Assembly: GCA_017411435.1 (NCBI GenBank)
Contig: JAFQQD010000058.1
Location: 1-45,469, forward strand
Length of the DNA: 45,469 nucleotides
Reading direction: 5' to 3'
From: Clostridia bacterium
GTDB lineage: Bacteria > Bacillota > Clostridia > UMGS1883
In this document: piece after piece, positions 32,019-39,923 of the stretch
Layout of the letters: the number at the start of each line of letters is the position of its first letter
How positions within the stretch are numbered: the first letter of the stretch is position 1
The notes under the pieces: model-generated
What the model saw: the letters and a program-made list of their open reading frames with translations, nothing else
Databases searched by the model: none
Told to the model about the DNA's origin: nothing
Program-made: the position numbers and the translations under genes

Positions 32019-32750
32019 CTATTCCTCCTCAAAACTGAATAATGTCGCCTCTGCCTCCAGCTCCTTGCGTTTCTTTTCAAGCTGCTCCTGCTTTTTCTGC
32101 TCGGCTTGTTTACGGCGTTTTTCAGCCCTTTCAGCCTCGTCCTTGATGCGTTGCTCCGCTTTGCGCCTGTAATCGGCTTCAACGGCTTGTTTTGCCTCGA
32201 TTTCAAGGCGTTTCTTGTCTTCCTCCGTCAGTTCCGGATTGGTGACAACCACATCGTATCGTGGAGTGTTCGTAGGAGCCGTCAGACCCTCGTCGTAGTA
32301 ATGCAGAGCCATTCCGTAGATTTCCGGATCGGTCCACACTTGCCGCTTCCTGTTCTTGGAGACCTCGCTGGCGATGTAGTCGCCGCATCCCTTGATGGAC
32401 TTGTCTATGCCTCCGTCTTTCTCGATCTTTGCTGCATACTTCTCGGCAAAAGCCTTGTCTTTGCTGGCAGTTTCATCGAGGTACTTTTTGAGTTTTGCTT
32501 CGTATGCGTTCATATCCTTGTCATTGATTGTTGGTACATAATAGTATCGGTTGATTGTTCTTCCTCGCCTGATGTGTCCGGCTGCTTCAAGCCTCTTCAG
32601 GGCTTCCTGCCTGTCGCTTCGGCTCATGCCTGGGGTGTTCGTTCCCAGCTCCAGCTCGTCGCAGATGACGGGGTAAAGCTTCGCGGACTCCTTGAACAGG
32701 CATACCAGCCGGATCGCGTCGAGGACTTTCTTGTCGAGGTCGTTCATCAT
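32019..32750 (-). CDS. PcfK-like protein with N-terminal winged-helix region
   Basis: 243 residues. Residues 1-75 read as a winged-helix domain (SDRQEALKRLEAAGHIRRGRTINRYYYV). Residues about 90-200 match the PcfK-like pattern: CGDYIASEVSKN, TDPEIYGMALHYYDEG, VVVTNPELTEEDKKR. A Lys/Glu-rich tail of about 45 residues follows. PcfK-like and PcfJ-like genes often co-occur, as here. Confidence 0.7.
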   Translation of the reverse strand: MMNDLDKKVLDAIRLVCLFKESAKLYPVICDELELGTNTPGMSRSDRQEALKRLEAAGHIRRGRTINRYYYVPTINDKDMNAYEAKLKKYLDETASKDKAFAEKYAAKIEKDGGIDKSIKGCGDYIASEVSKNRKRQVWTDPEIYGMALHYYDEGLTAPTNTPRYDVVVTNPELTEEDKKRLEIEAKQAVEADYRRKAEQRIKDEAERAEKRRKQAEQKKQEQLEKKRKELEAEATLFSFEEE

Positions 32751-33697
32751 CTTATTACGAAATTGACGGTGAATCCCTCGATGTTAGGACCGAACTGTAA
32801 GATCAGCTGCCTCGCATAGTCGGAGCATGCAAAGATGTAGAGCACCTGTCCGTCGGTAATCCTGCTCTGCATGTCCCTGACCTCACGGACGAGCCTCCAG
32901 CGTTCCTCGTTGCCGGCGTTCCGTGCGTTGATGTATGCAGCCTTGAGGTACTGCAGGGGCTTCTCGTCCTTGTACACCCTGTCAGTAGGGTCTTCGACAT
33001 TCCACTTCCTTGCAAGTGCCTCCTTGCTCTTTACCGGCTGTCCGCCGATCATCCAGTTCGTAGGGGAGTAGTGCGCCAGGAATCTGGCCACTTCATGAGC
33101 CGCTCTGCGGCTGTTCTTCTCAAAATGGAAAATTATAAAAAAGCTCTCTATGTCCTCTCCCGCGCATGCGGTATAGATAGACTTATCTTGATTATTTAAG
33201 TTTGTTAATTTATTGAATATATATTTATTTATTGCTTCCGAGCTGCTTAAGCAACCTCCAAGCATTTGCTTATCATTTGCTTCTGCGTTGCTTGATGGTT
33301 GTTCAAGCGGTGCTACTTCGCCTGCTTGAGCAGCCCTGTGCGCTTGAGTTACTATGCCTCCAGCTCTGCCGGCTTCGCTTCTTTGGGCGGATACTTTCGC
33401 CTTATGCTGAATCCTTGCAAGCGCCGACACATTCCAGAACTTCTCTCCGTCATTCTGGAACAGGTCGAACTCGGTGACAACCCTCTCGATATCTGCAGGG
33501 GAACAGTAGCGAAGATCAAAGGCAAGCATCTTGAAGTTCATTGGCAGGTAGCCCTCCTGCTCCCAGAGCATTTCGACCAAGTCCCACCAGATAGCCTTGC
33601 CGATACCTCCCATTTCCAGCACCATTCCCATGAGCTTCGGGTCGTTGCGAGCGCCGAGGTCGTGTGTAAGGTACGGTCTACTGTCTTTCTTCGCCAT
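32747..33697 (-). CDS. DUF4373-like replication-associated protein
   Basis: 316 residues from ATG 33697 (MAKKDSRPYLTHDLG). The N-terminal domain (RNDPKLMGMVLEMGGIGKAIWWDLVEML) fits the DUF4373/Lin1244 family of phage and plasmid replication proteins with winged-helix folds. A Ser/Ala/Gln linker (160-200) precedes a C-terminal DnaD-like helical region (DIESFFIIFHF...). Likely binds the phage origin and helps load the helicase; there is no helicase gene here, so the host enzyme would be used. Confidence 0.65.
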   Translation of the reverse strand: MAKKDSRPYLTHDLGARNDPKLMGMVLEMGGIGKAIWWDLVEMLWEQEGYLPMNFKMLAFDLRYCSPADIERVVTEFDLFQNDGEKFWNVSALARIQHKAKVSAQRSEAGRAGGIVTQAHRAAQAGEVAPLEQPSSNAEANDKQMLGGCLSSSEAINKYIFNKLTNLNNQDKSIYTACAGEDIESFFIIFHFEKNSRRAAHEVARFLAHYSPTNWMIGGQPVKSKEALARKWNVEDPTDRVYKDEKPLQYLKAAYINARNAGNEERWRLVREVRDMQSRITDGQVLYIFACSDYARQLILQFGPNIEGFTVNFVIR

Positions 33698-33890
33698 TGT
33701 CTGTCCTCCTTTCGATTTCGAGTTTCTTGAATTCTTCCGTACTGATCTCCGGACGCTCTGCCAGCTTCCTGCGCAGAATCTTTGACTTCCGGATTGTCTC
33801 ACGAACCCGACTGCTGTTGCTTTCAATCTGAGGAAGCAGTGCAAGCATACGGATAAGCTGGTCGCGTTGGTTGTTCGTGATCAGTATCAT
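33678..33890 (-). CDS. Small basic helical protein
   Basis: 70 residues, almost entirely charged helix (SRVRETIRKSKILRRKLAERP). It overlaps the replication gene by about 20 bases. May bind DNA. No family recognised. Confidence 0.5.
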   Translation of the reverse strand: MILITNNQRDQLIRMLALLPQIESNSSRVRETIRKSKILRRKLAERPEISTEEFKKLEIERRTDNGEERQ

Positions 33891-33894
33891 AGGG

Positions 33895-34518
33895 CTATTT
33901 GATTATCAGGGTCTTCGATTCCTTGCGTTCAAATCCCTCCGGAAGTGTCTCCAGCTTGCCGGCAACGCTCTTGCTGATCTTCGGCGTAAGGGACAGCCAG
34001 TCCGGCAGGGTCGCGGCCAGCTTGTCGATAGCCTCCTTGTAGTCTTTCATCGCGAGTGCCTCGTCCACATCCACCGACTTGCTCGTCTGAAAGTAGATGC
34101 TGAACATGCCGCCCGTCTGCTTCTTGTCGAACTTCTTGACCTCCGCGATCTTCATAGCCGCCTCCATGTTCTCACGAATCCATGCCAGCGTCGCCTCTTT
34201 CTTCTTGATTGCTGCGTCGTACCTTGCGAGGACCTTCTTCTGTTCCGCCTCCATTGCTTTCCTCTCGCCCTCTATCAGGTTGCGCTGTGCCTCGACATTC
34301 TTGTACCATGCGGCATACTCGCCAGGGAACCTCACGAATTCCTCCGCTACCTGTCGCTTGATTTCCTCCAATGCCTCAAGCTCTGCCGACTTCTCATCGG
34401 TCTCGGCTGTGACCTCTCCGCCGTTAGCCTCGTACATTTCCTCAAGGGCGGCTCTTGCCTCCTCGTATCTCATTGATACCTCGGCGGCTCTTTGTGATAG
34501 TTTGTAGATGTTTTCCAT
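33895..34518 (-). CDS. Gp157-like phage protein
   Basis: 207 residues. A long N-terminal coiled coil (about 1-140) carrying KKKEATLAWIRENMEAAMKIA is followed by FDKKQTGGMFSIYFQTSKSVDV, the conserved core of the Siphovirus Gp157 family. Gp157 has been linked to phage resistance phenotypes and to recombination operons, but its function is not established. It sits next to the annealing protein. Confidence 0.82.
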   Translation of the reverse strand: MENIYKLSQRAAEVSMRYEEARAALEEMYEANGGEVTAETDEKSAELEALEEIKRQVAEEFVRFPGEYAAWYKNVEAQRNLIEGERKAMEAEQKKVLARYDAAIKKKEATLAWIRENMEAAMKIAEVKKFDKKQTGGMFSIYFQTSKSVDVDEALAMKDYKEAIDKLAATLPDWLSLTPKISKSVAGKLETLPEGFERKESKTLIIK

Positions 34519-34522
34519 ACCG

Positions 34523-35269
34523 TTATGAATTTTGAGTTTGTTGTGATCTTCTTACTCCGTTAGCCATTTTCTCAAGCTCAAGGAATACATCGCCGGACTC
34601 CCACTCAAAGGCGTTCCAGAGTGAGGTGCGGGCGTTGGCATACGCCTCCTTGTCGGCTGGGTTGTACCCTGCGAGCCATACGACCTCCTTGCTGTGGGCT
34701 CCGGTCTGGAGGGCGTGCATCGTTACACGCGTCTTTGCCGCCTGCTGGGGCTGTTGCTGCTGTGAACCCTGCTGCCTGCCGGCTGATCGTCCGGTCTGTC
34801 CGCGCTGCTCCGCCTCCTCCTGCAGGGTGTACTTCGTGCGGTCTTTCTCGAAATAGACATCCGCCGCGATACCCAGATTCTTGCAGGCTACCGACATCGC
34901 GTCCGTCATAGCCATTTTCCAAGCCTCGTCGTTCTGCTCCGTGCCGACGCCCTTTCCCACGAGCTTGTTTCCTCCGACGCCGACAACCGGCTTGCTCCAT
35001 TCTCCGGAGCTGGTCTTGTAGTACAGGTGTACCTTGACATAGGCTCCGACCTCTCCTGCAGAAGTCTCGTTCGTCCAGCGTTCCACCTCCTCGATGTACC
35101 AGCCCTCGCCGCATGGTCCGAACTTCTCCGTCAGTACCTTGATTCGCCATACCGGATTGATGTCGGTATAGCCCTGAAGCTTGCCGCCCTTGATAGGCGT
35201 CTTCGCCTCTGCCGGACACGCCCTCCAATACTCGTAGAGTTCCAGATTTTTCTTCTTCTGATCTTCCAT
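34523..35269 (-). CDS. Rad52/Sak-type single-strand annealing protein (DUF1071-like)
   Basis: 248 residues from ATG 35269. Residues about 20-150 have the annealing-protein pattern: GYTDINPVWRIKVLTEKFG, GEVGAYVKVHLYY, then VGTEQNDEAWKMAMTDAM and NLGIAADVYFEKD. A Gln-rich linker (160-185) precedes a C-terminal helical domain. It probably anneals single-stranded phage DNA coated by the phage SSB. Confidence 0.75.
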   Translation of the reverse strand: MEDQKKKNLELYEYWRACPAEAKTPIKGGKLQGYTDINPVWRIKVLTEKFGPCGEGWYIEEVERWTNETSAGEVGAYVKVHLYYKTSSGEWSKPVVGVGGNKLVGKGVGTEQNDEAWKMAMTDAMSVACKNLGIAADVYFEKDRTKYTLQEEAEQRGQTGRSAGRQQGSQQQQPQQAAKTRVTMHALQTGAHSKEVVWLAGYNPADKEAYANARTSLWNAFEWESGDVFLELEKMANGVRRSQQTQNS

Positions 35270-35280
35270 TGTCACTGTGT

Positions 35281-35502
35281 TTAGTGGGTTGCCGTATAGG
35301 TGTCGGCTTCCCTGTTAATCTCCTGTTTCGTGTAAACCCGTTTCGATTGCAGCCACTCCGCAATCTCGGTCTTCTTGAACCTTACCGCCGATCCCAGCTT
35401 GTAGTGGGGTATCGCCTTGTCCTTGACAAGGTGGTAAATGTGTGATATGCTCAACTGGGTCAGCCCTGCGACCTCGTTGATCGTCAGCATTGTCTCTACC
35501 AT
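35281..35502 (-). CDS. Excisionase/MerR-like helix-turn-helix protein
   Basis: 73 residues from ATG 35502. The helix-turn-helix LTINEVAGLTQLSISHIYHLV and the wing KLGSAVRFKKTEIAEWLQ match the excisionase (HTH_17) family. It is 5.8 kb from the integrase gene, so it may be a directionality factor or an early regulator. It overlaps the zinc-ribbon gene by seven bases. Confidence 0.78.
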   Translation of the reverse strand: MVETMLTINEVAGLTQLSISHIYHLVKDKAIPHYKLGSAVRFKKTEIAEWLQSKRVYTKQEINREADTYTATH

Positions 35503-35783
35503 GACTGTTCCTCCCATATCAATCCGGTGCCGTCGCACTCCTCGCATTTCTCCATTTCGAGCCTGTGCCATTTCTGACCTCTGCTCCTCGCTTCCTCGGC
35601 TGTCTCCGGTATGCAGCTCCAAGCCTCGAAGGTGACTGTCGTCTCCTCCTCGGTCTCGAGGTTCATAGCCCAGTAGGCTACCGCTCCGCTGCCTCCGCAT
35701 GTCGGACATTCAATCTGCCTCGGCTGCTCACCGCATACCGGACATTTGTGGCTGTTGATCCCCATACATACATCGCAATACAT
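35496..35783 (-). CDS. Zinc-ribbon protein, DnaJ-like cysteine repeats
   Basis: 95 residues. Cysteine pairs CDVC, CPVC, CPTCGGSG and CEECDGTG, the last two in the CxxCxGxG form of DnaJ zinc domains, should bind two or more zinc ions. Likely an adaptor in early gene control or protein interactions. Function unknown. Confidence 0.7.
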   Translation of the reverse strand: MYCDVCMGINSHKCPVCGEQPRQIECPTCGGSGAVAYWAMNLETEEETTVTFEAWSCIPETAEEARSRGQKWHRLEMEKCEECDGTGLIWEEQSW

Positions 35784-35784
35784 G

Positions 35785-36000
35785 TCATGCCTCCTGCTGC
35801 TCCAGCAGCTTCTCCGCCCTGCGTCTTGCCGACCAGATAGCCGACGGACTGTGCAGGTTGTATTTCTTCATCAGCGCCTGTGTGACCATTGTGTGGCTCT
35901 GGCCAGGGATTGATGTCATTTCGTTCCAGTCCTTGAGTATCGCCAAGTCCTGCTTTTCCTTTGCCGCCCTGTAAGGGGTCTTGAGTAATGTCTTTGTCAT
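35785..36000 (-). CDS. Small putative DNA-binding protein
   Basis: 71 residues from ATG 36000 (MTKTLLKTPYR). The pattern VTQALMKKYNLHSPSAIWSARRRAEKL looks like a helix-turn-helix with a basic recognition helix. No family recognised. Confidence 0.55.
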   Translation of the reverse strand: MTKTLLKTPYRAAKEKQDLAILKDWNEMTSIPGQSHTMVTQALMKKYNLHSPSAIWSARRRAEKLLEQQEA

Positions 36001-36004
36001 TGTC

Positions 36005-36526
36005 TTATCTCCTATCTTGCAAAATACCCTCAAGAGAATGGCACTTGTGGAAACGCGGGCTGATCTGTCTTGCGACATCGTCTCCCCAGATGTCCGCTAC
36101 GATCAGGACCGCCTCCATGTCGCCGTCCCATGCGATACAGCTCTCATGATTGTTGCACTCGTGCACATAGACCTCGTAAGGGTCGCACTCCGTCGCTATC
36201 TTCTGACGGTGTGCCTCGTGCCACTCCTTGTAACGCTCCAGACCGTCCTTTGTGCAGAACCCGCCTCCGGCCAGCCTCACGAGCCTCTCTCCGTCCTTGA
36301 GGGGGCGTATCTTCTTCATGCCCTCGGCGAACTGCTCGGGGCTGAATGCAAAGAACATATCGAACTGGTCTGTGTCAAGGTGGTAGGCTTCGTCACGAAG
36401 CTCCCTGTATCGCTTGAGTGTCTCGGCGTTCCGGATTCGCAGAAAGCCGTCGTTCTCCCAATCCGGCTCCACTTCCACCGCTGTTCTCTTGAGTGTTGTT
36501 ACTATTGTTGTTGCTGTGTTTTCCAT
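36005..36526 (-). CDS. Conserved phage protein of unknown function
   Basis: 173 residues, mixed alpha/beta. Distinct pieces are QFDMFFAFSPEQFAEGMKKI, a Gly-rich turn (RLAGGGFCTKDGLERYKEWH) and YVHECNNHESCIAWDGDMEA. I believe similar proteins are widespread in Bacteroidales prophages and plasmids, with no known function. Confidence 0.6.
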   Translation of the reverse strand: MENTATTIVTTLKRTAVEVEPDWENDGFLRIRNAETLKRYRELRDEAYHLDTDQFDMFFAFSPEQFAEGMKKIRPLKDGERLVRLAGGGFCTKDGLERYKEWHEAHRQKIATECDPYEVYVHECNNHESCIAWDGDMEAVLIVADIWGDDVARQISPRFHKCHSLEGILQDRR

Positions 36527-36544
36527 ATCCTCGATGATTGATTG

Positions 36545-36724
36545 TTATTTCTTTTTCCTGTCCTGATCTTCCGCCCTGAACGCCAGAGCCATTATTGCGC
36601 TGATCGCTGCCGTGAAGAAGTGATGTCTCGCTCCGCAGAAGATCGCGGTTATCAGGCAGGCTATCGCGAGGATAGCCCATATCGCCTGAAATACTTTTTC
36701 CTGTGTGACCTTTGGTGTTTCCAT
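36545..36724 (-). CDS. Small two-segment membrane protein
   Basis: 59 residues from ATG 36724 (METPKVTQEK). Two hydrophobic segments (about 12-28 and 33-48) and a basic end suggest an inner-membrane hairpin protein. The start codon overlaps the third copy of the AGTGCGTACAAT element. Early expression suggests a role in host takeover or superinfection exclusion; this is a guess from position. Confidence 0.55.
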   Translation of the reverse strand: METPKVTQEKVFQAIWAILAIACLITAIFCGARHHFFTAAISAIMALAFRAEDQDRKKK

Positions 36725-36734
36725 TGTACGCACT
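36723..36734 (-). promoter_or_regulatory. Repeated element AGTGCGTACAAT at the membrane protein start
   Basis: Third copy of the 12-bp element; the final AT of AGTGCGTACAAT is part of the start codon ATG. Confidence 0.4.
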
Positions 36735-36761
36735 GATTTGGTAAATAGGGGGAAAGGTCGT

Positions 36762-37061
36762 TTACAGGGTTTCGCAAGCCGCCTCGATAGCATCGACTTT
36801 CTGCATAGCCGTCTGGTATGCTTCCTCGGCTGTGTCGAAGTCGGTATTTTCGAGCTTGTCACGGAGCAGTGTCGGAATCGGGCACGGATAGCTGAAATCC
36901 ACCTTGAATTTCACGCCCTTGTCAGTCTTGGCGTATGCGACATCGAGACTGAACTTTGTTCCCTTTGCCGAAGTGGCCTTGATCTTTACCTCGGAGAATG
37001 TCGCTTCTCCACCTGCGATTGCAAGGAGCTGGTCCATTGCGTCTTTGATCTGTTCTTTCAT
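36762..37061 (-). CDS. Unknown early protein
   Basis: 99 residues, alpha/beta, acidic C-terminus, no membrane segment. Middle strands KIKATSAKGTKFSLDVAYA and KVDFSYPCP. No family recognised. Confidence 0.55.
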   Translation of the reverse strand: MKEQIKDAMDQLLAIAGGEATFSEVKIKATSAKGTKFSLDVAYAKTDKGVKFKVDFSYPCPIPTLLRDKLENTDFDTAEEAYQTAMQKVDAIEAACETL

Positions 37062-37123
37062 TGTTGTACTGATTTAGTGGTTTGTTTAACTTTTGAACTG
37101 TTTTCCTGTCTTGGCTATATCTT

Positions 37124-37201
37124 TTATCGTCTCCGGAGAGTTCGGGGCTCTGAGGGCTTGTTTTTGCCCTTTCCGGCGGTGTCAGTCCTCTCGCGGAACA
37201 T
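37124..37201 (-). CDS. Possible very small ORF in the gap before 37061
   Basis: 25 codons from ATG 37201 (MFRERTDTAGKGKN...), overlapping the end of the upstream gene. Basic. It is the only open frame I can offer for the otherwise empty stretch 37062-37181, and it may be chance. Confidence 0.2.
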   Translation of the reverse strand: MFRERTDTAGKGKNKPSEPRTLRRR

Positions 37202-37424
37202 TGCACTCGTCAAACCATTCCTCCATTACCTCTGCGGACTTCCTGATCTTTCGGTGTGCCTCCATGAGCTGCTTGTCGCTTGCTTCTTCCGCATCGGACG
37301 CTTCTTGAGTGCCCCATCCGTCGTTTTCCATTATGAGCCTTTCCGCTTTCTTTCGCAGGATTTCGGCTGCCTCAAGGTGTGCCAGTGCTGTGGCAAGGTC
37401 TTTCTTGATAATTTTGATGTCCAT
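37182..37424 (-). CDS. Small charged coiled-coil protein
   Basis: 80 residues, helical with alternating acidic and basic patches. Early operon, no recognised domain. Confidence 0.5.
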   Translation of the reverse strand: MDIKIIKKDLATALAHLEAAEILRKKAERLIMENDGWGTQEASDAEEASDKQLMEAHRKIRKSAEVMEEWFDECNVPRED

Positions 37425-37431
37425 GTCCTGA

Positions 37432-37764
37432 TTATTTAAGTGAGTTGATCATAAGTTCCAGACGCTTTTCAAGGTTCTCTATGTCCTTGACTATGTCCTG
37501 AAAATTGAACGCTGTCTCAAGTGCCATGACGCTCTCGTTCAGCTGGATTATACTGAAAAACCGGCTCTGGAATTTGCGGAGCTCATTGAGCTGCGTACTT
37601 ATCCTGATGAATGAGGCGAACTGCTCGTCTGTGAGGCTTACTGATTTGGTGTAATAGAGGCTGTTCGGTGTGATTCCCCAGTAGAACTCCCTCTTTCCGT
37701 CCTTACCTTTGATCTCAAAACCTACGGTCTGAAAATCGTCGTTCTTTACGATAGTTGCTTCCAT
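37432..37764 (-). CDS. Unknown early protein
   Basis: 110 residues: an N-terminal beta sheet region (VGFEIKGKDGKREFYWGI) followed by long helices. Second gene of the early operon. No family recognised. Confidence 0.55.
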   Translation of the reverse strand: MEATIVKNDDFQTVGFEIKGKDGKREFYWGITPNSLYYTKSVSLTDEQFASFIRISTQLNELRKFQSRFFSIIQLNESVMALETAFNFQDIVKDIENLEKRLELMINSLK

Positions 37765-37766
37765 GG

Positions 37767-37916
37767 TTAAAATGCTGCTTGAAGTCTCAAATGTCTCAAT
37801 ACCTCACGAAGTTCGCTGTCGGTGTACCTTTCAGCCATGCCTCGGCTGATCCCGTTGTGGTTCATGGCTATCTGGATAGCCCTTTCCCGTGTTACCTTGA
37901 TTGCTTTCTTTTTCAT
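37767..37916 (-). CDS. First small protein of the early operon
   Basis: 49 residues (MKKKAIKVTRERAIQIAMNH... QAAF), basic helical N-terminus then SELREVLRHLRLQ. It starts about 50 bases after the early promoter and ends two bases before the next start. It could be an anti-repressor or Cro-like factor, but that is only from position. Confidence 0.6.
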   Translation of the reverse strand: MKKKAIKVTRERAIQIAMNHNGISRGMAERYTDSELREVLRHLRLQAAF

Positions 37917-37971
37917 TGCGTTTCACATTTTAATTTGTATTTTTGTTTGTGTTTTAATCAAAATGTCAATG

Positions 37972-38003
37972 CAAATATAAAACGCAGAATTGAAATAAAC
38001 AAG
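37972..38003 (-). promoter_or_regulatory. Early leftward promoter
   Basis: On the minus strand, CTTG (38003-38000), a 20-base spacer and TATATTTG (37979-37972) match the Bacteroidota promoter consensus. It would drive the whole early operon and faces the repressor gene. Confidence 0.7.
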
Positions 38004-38070
38004 TATTTATTTGCTTTGGACAAATATAAAATTGTTAAATTCAAATTAAAACTTGTTCAAATAATTGATC
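38004..38070. promoter_or_regulatory. Lysis/lysogeny switch: candidate operators
   Basis: The gap between the early promoter and the repressor gene holds an inverted repeat TATTTG (38008-38013)/CAAATA (38021-38026) and a second copy of CAAATATAAAA (38021-38031; the first overlaps the -7 box at 37972). Repeats over and beside the early promoter are likely repressor sites. I did not find a confident rightward promoter. Confidence 0.45.
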
Positions 38071-38460
38071 ATGAAAGGTTTGACTATAAAAGAAATTTTG
38101 CGAAAAAATGGGATTACTTTAATCTCTGTCGCTGAAAAACTTGGAGAATCAAGTCAGAATTTGAGTGCGCTACTGCAAAAGGATGATTTGCGGACGAGCC
38201 TTGTTGAAAGAATATCCGAGGCTACAGGGATTCCTATTGCTGCTTTCTACGGTGAAGCATATTCATCCGCGACAGCATCTGGCAACAGCGTGGCAGTTTC
38301 TGGTGACGGCAATTCCGTAAACGCAATCTCTGAAAGATTTATGACTCTTCTGGAAAATAAAGACCGCCAGATCGCAAAGAAAGACGAGCAAATTGATAGG
38401 CTCCTTGGTCTGCTCGAGACAAATGCTGGGATATCTGCAAACGAAGCCAACAAACAATAA
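38071..38460 (+). CDS. CI-like transcriptional repressor (XRE helix-turn-helix)
   Basis: 130 residues from ATG 38071. The helix-turn-helix covers about residues 5-55 (IKEILRKNGITLISVAEKLG, then QNLSALLQK). The C-terminal part has a Ser/Gly-rich stretch and a coiled coil (ENKDRQIAKKDEQIDRLLGLL) for dimerisation instead of a LexA-type peptidase, so RecA-driven self-cleavage is not expected. It is divergent from the early operon, the standard position for the prophage repressor. Confidence 0.85.
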   Translation: MKGLTIKEILRKNGITLISVAEKLGESSQNLSALLQKDDLRTSLVERISEATGIPIAAFYGEAYSSATASGNSVAVSGDGNSVNAISERFMTLLENKDRQIAKKDEQIDRLLGLLETNAGISANEANKQ

Positions 38461-38475
38461 TCAAATTTCAAGGAT

Positions 38476-39531
38476 ATGGATTTCAAAGACTCAATCAAAC
38501 AGATCAGCGAGCGAATTGAAAAGCTCTGCGACAACCTCCAGACGGAGGAAGCAACAAAGAACGCACTGATAATGCCATTCCTGACCGCACTCGGTTATGA
38601 TGTCTTTAACCCTCTGGAGGTAGTTCCGGAAATGACCTGCGATATCGGGACAAAGAAAGGCGAGAAGATTGACTATGCGATAATGAAGGACGGTGAGCCT
38701 ATTATCTTGATCGAGTGCAAGCATTGGAAAGAGGACCTGAATCTGCATGATAATCAGCTGCTCCGCTATTTCAATGTCAGCAAGGCAAAATTCGGAGTTC
38801 TGACCAACGGTATTGTGTACCGCTTCTATACCGACCTCGAGGATAAGAATAAAATGGACGCGAAGCCTTTTCTTGAAGTTGATTTGAGACAGCCGAAGGA
38901 TATACAGGTGGAGGAGCTCAAGAAATTTCACAAGTCATATTTCAATGTCGATGCAATCTTGAGCACAGCTTCCGAACTCAAGTACATGGGGGAACTGAAA
39001 GCAATAATTTCGCAGGAGTTTGCAAACCCTTCCGAGGATTTCGTTAAGCTGTTCGGCAGACAGGTTTACAGTGGCCAGTTCAATAAGCGTGTAGTGGAAC
39101 AGTTCACGCTCCTCACAAAACGAGCCATCAGTTCATACATTTCCGACCAGATTTCAGACCGCCTCAATGCTGCAATGATGAAGACAGAGGAGACGGAAGA
39201 TCCGAAGCCTGTTGCGGAGGCTGTCGAGGATGAGCCGGCAATAGTCACAACGCCTCTGGAAATGGAGGGCTTCTATGTCGTTAAGTCAATCCTCCGCGAT
39301 CTTATTCCTGCAGACCGCATTACATTCAAAGATACACGCGACTACTTCCGCGTGACAATCGACGGAAAGGTTACGAAAGGCGTGTGCCTGCTTCGTTTCA
39401 GCAACGAGGACAACCTGCGAGTGGGCTTCTATGACGAGAACTTCAAGGAGACGCGATACAAACTGTCTTCCGTAGATGATTTGTACCAGTTCGCGGACAA
39501 AATAAAGGAAGCAGCCTCAAAGTACATTTAA
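38476..39531 (+). CDS. Orphan HsdR-N-like (PD-(D/E)XK) protein
   Basis: 351 residues. The N-terminal 130 residues match the type I restriction HsdR N-terminal nuclease fold: TKNALIMPFLTALGYDVFNP, DYAIMKDGEPIILIECKHW (the D...ExK active site) and FGVLTNGIVYRFYT. Helicase motor domains are absent. Residues about 150-220 are helical; the last 90 residues form a small beta-rich domain. Expressed with the repressor in the lysogen, it is a candidate defence or superinfection-exclusion gene. Confidence 0.75.
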   Translation: MDFKDSIKQISERIEKLCDNLQTEEATKNALIMPFLTALGYDVFNPLEVVPEMTCDIGTKKGEKIDYAIMKDGEPIILIECKHWKEDLNLHDNQLLRYFNVSKAKFGVLTNGIVYRFYTDLEDKNKMDAKPFLEVDLRQPKDIQVEELKKFHKSYFNVDAILSTASELKYMGELKAIISQEFANPSEDFVKLFGRQVYSGQFNKRVVEQFTLLTKRAISSYISDQISDRLNAAMMKTEETEDPKPVAEAVEDEPAIVTTPLEMEGFYVVKSILRDLIPADRITFKDTRDYFRVTIDGKVTKGVCLLRFSNEDNLRVGFYDENFKETRYKLSSVDDLYQFADKIKEAASKYI

Positions 39532-39537
39532 TCGGTT

Positions 39538-39567
39538 TTGAGCCTCTTTCATCCGAGGGAGGCTCAA
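39538..39567 (+). terminator. Hairpin after the HsdR-like gene
   Basis: TTGAGCCTC (39538-39546) and GAGGCTCAA (39559-39567) form a 9-bp stem, followed by a moderately T-rich stretch. A second hairpin, AGCCC (39589-39593)/GGGCT (39600-39604), follows. Together they probably terminate or attenuate transcription before the next gene. Confidence 0.55.
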
Positions 39568-39628
39568 GGCTTCATCTTTACAACGAAAAGCCCAGAATCG
39601 GGCTGAAAACAACAAAATCAGAGACAAT

Positions 39629-39901
39629 ATGCAGACAGAGGAAAGTCAGGCAATAATCAGACGCTTCTTTCAGGCGATTTACTACCTCAAGGACGAGAAG
39701 ATCATAAGGGGAAAGGCTACATTCGCGAAGAAATACCAGATCAACCGCCTCAACCTCTCAAAGCTCGAGAGAAACCACGCCTCGGACATCTTTCAGGTGG
39801 CATGGCTCGGCTACCTCGTCAAGGATTACGGAGTGTCATCCACTTGGCTGCTCACAGGACGGGGAACAGTAATGCCAGTAAAGCAAAAGAATTGCAAATA
39901 A
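39629..39901 (+). CDS. Small regulator-like protein
   Basis: 90 residues. The N-terminal region (ATFAKKYQINRLNLSKLERN) resembles a lambda-repressor-type helix-turn-helix, and the ending YGVSSTWLLTGRG is common in short phage regulators. The last gene of the rightward lysogenic cluster, convergent with integrase. Confidence 0.6.
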   Translation: MQTEESQAIIRRFFQAIYYLKDEKIIRGKATFAKKYQINRLNLSKLERNHASDIFQVAWLGYLVKDYGVSSTWLLTGRGTVMPVKQKNCK

Positions 39902-39923
39902 TGTCAAGAAATTGACAAAATCT

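Noticed and set aside
34605-35363. 252-codon minus-strand ORF over the annealing protein gene
   Set aside because: Arg/Gly-rich shadow of the DUF1071-like gene in another frame.
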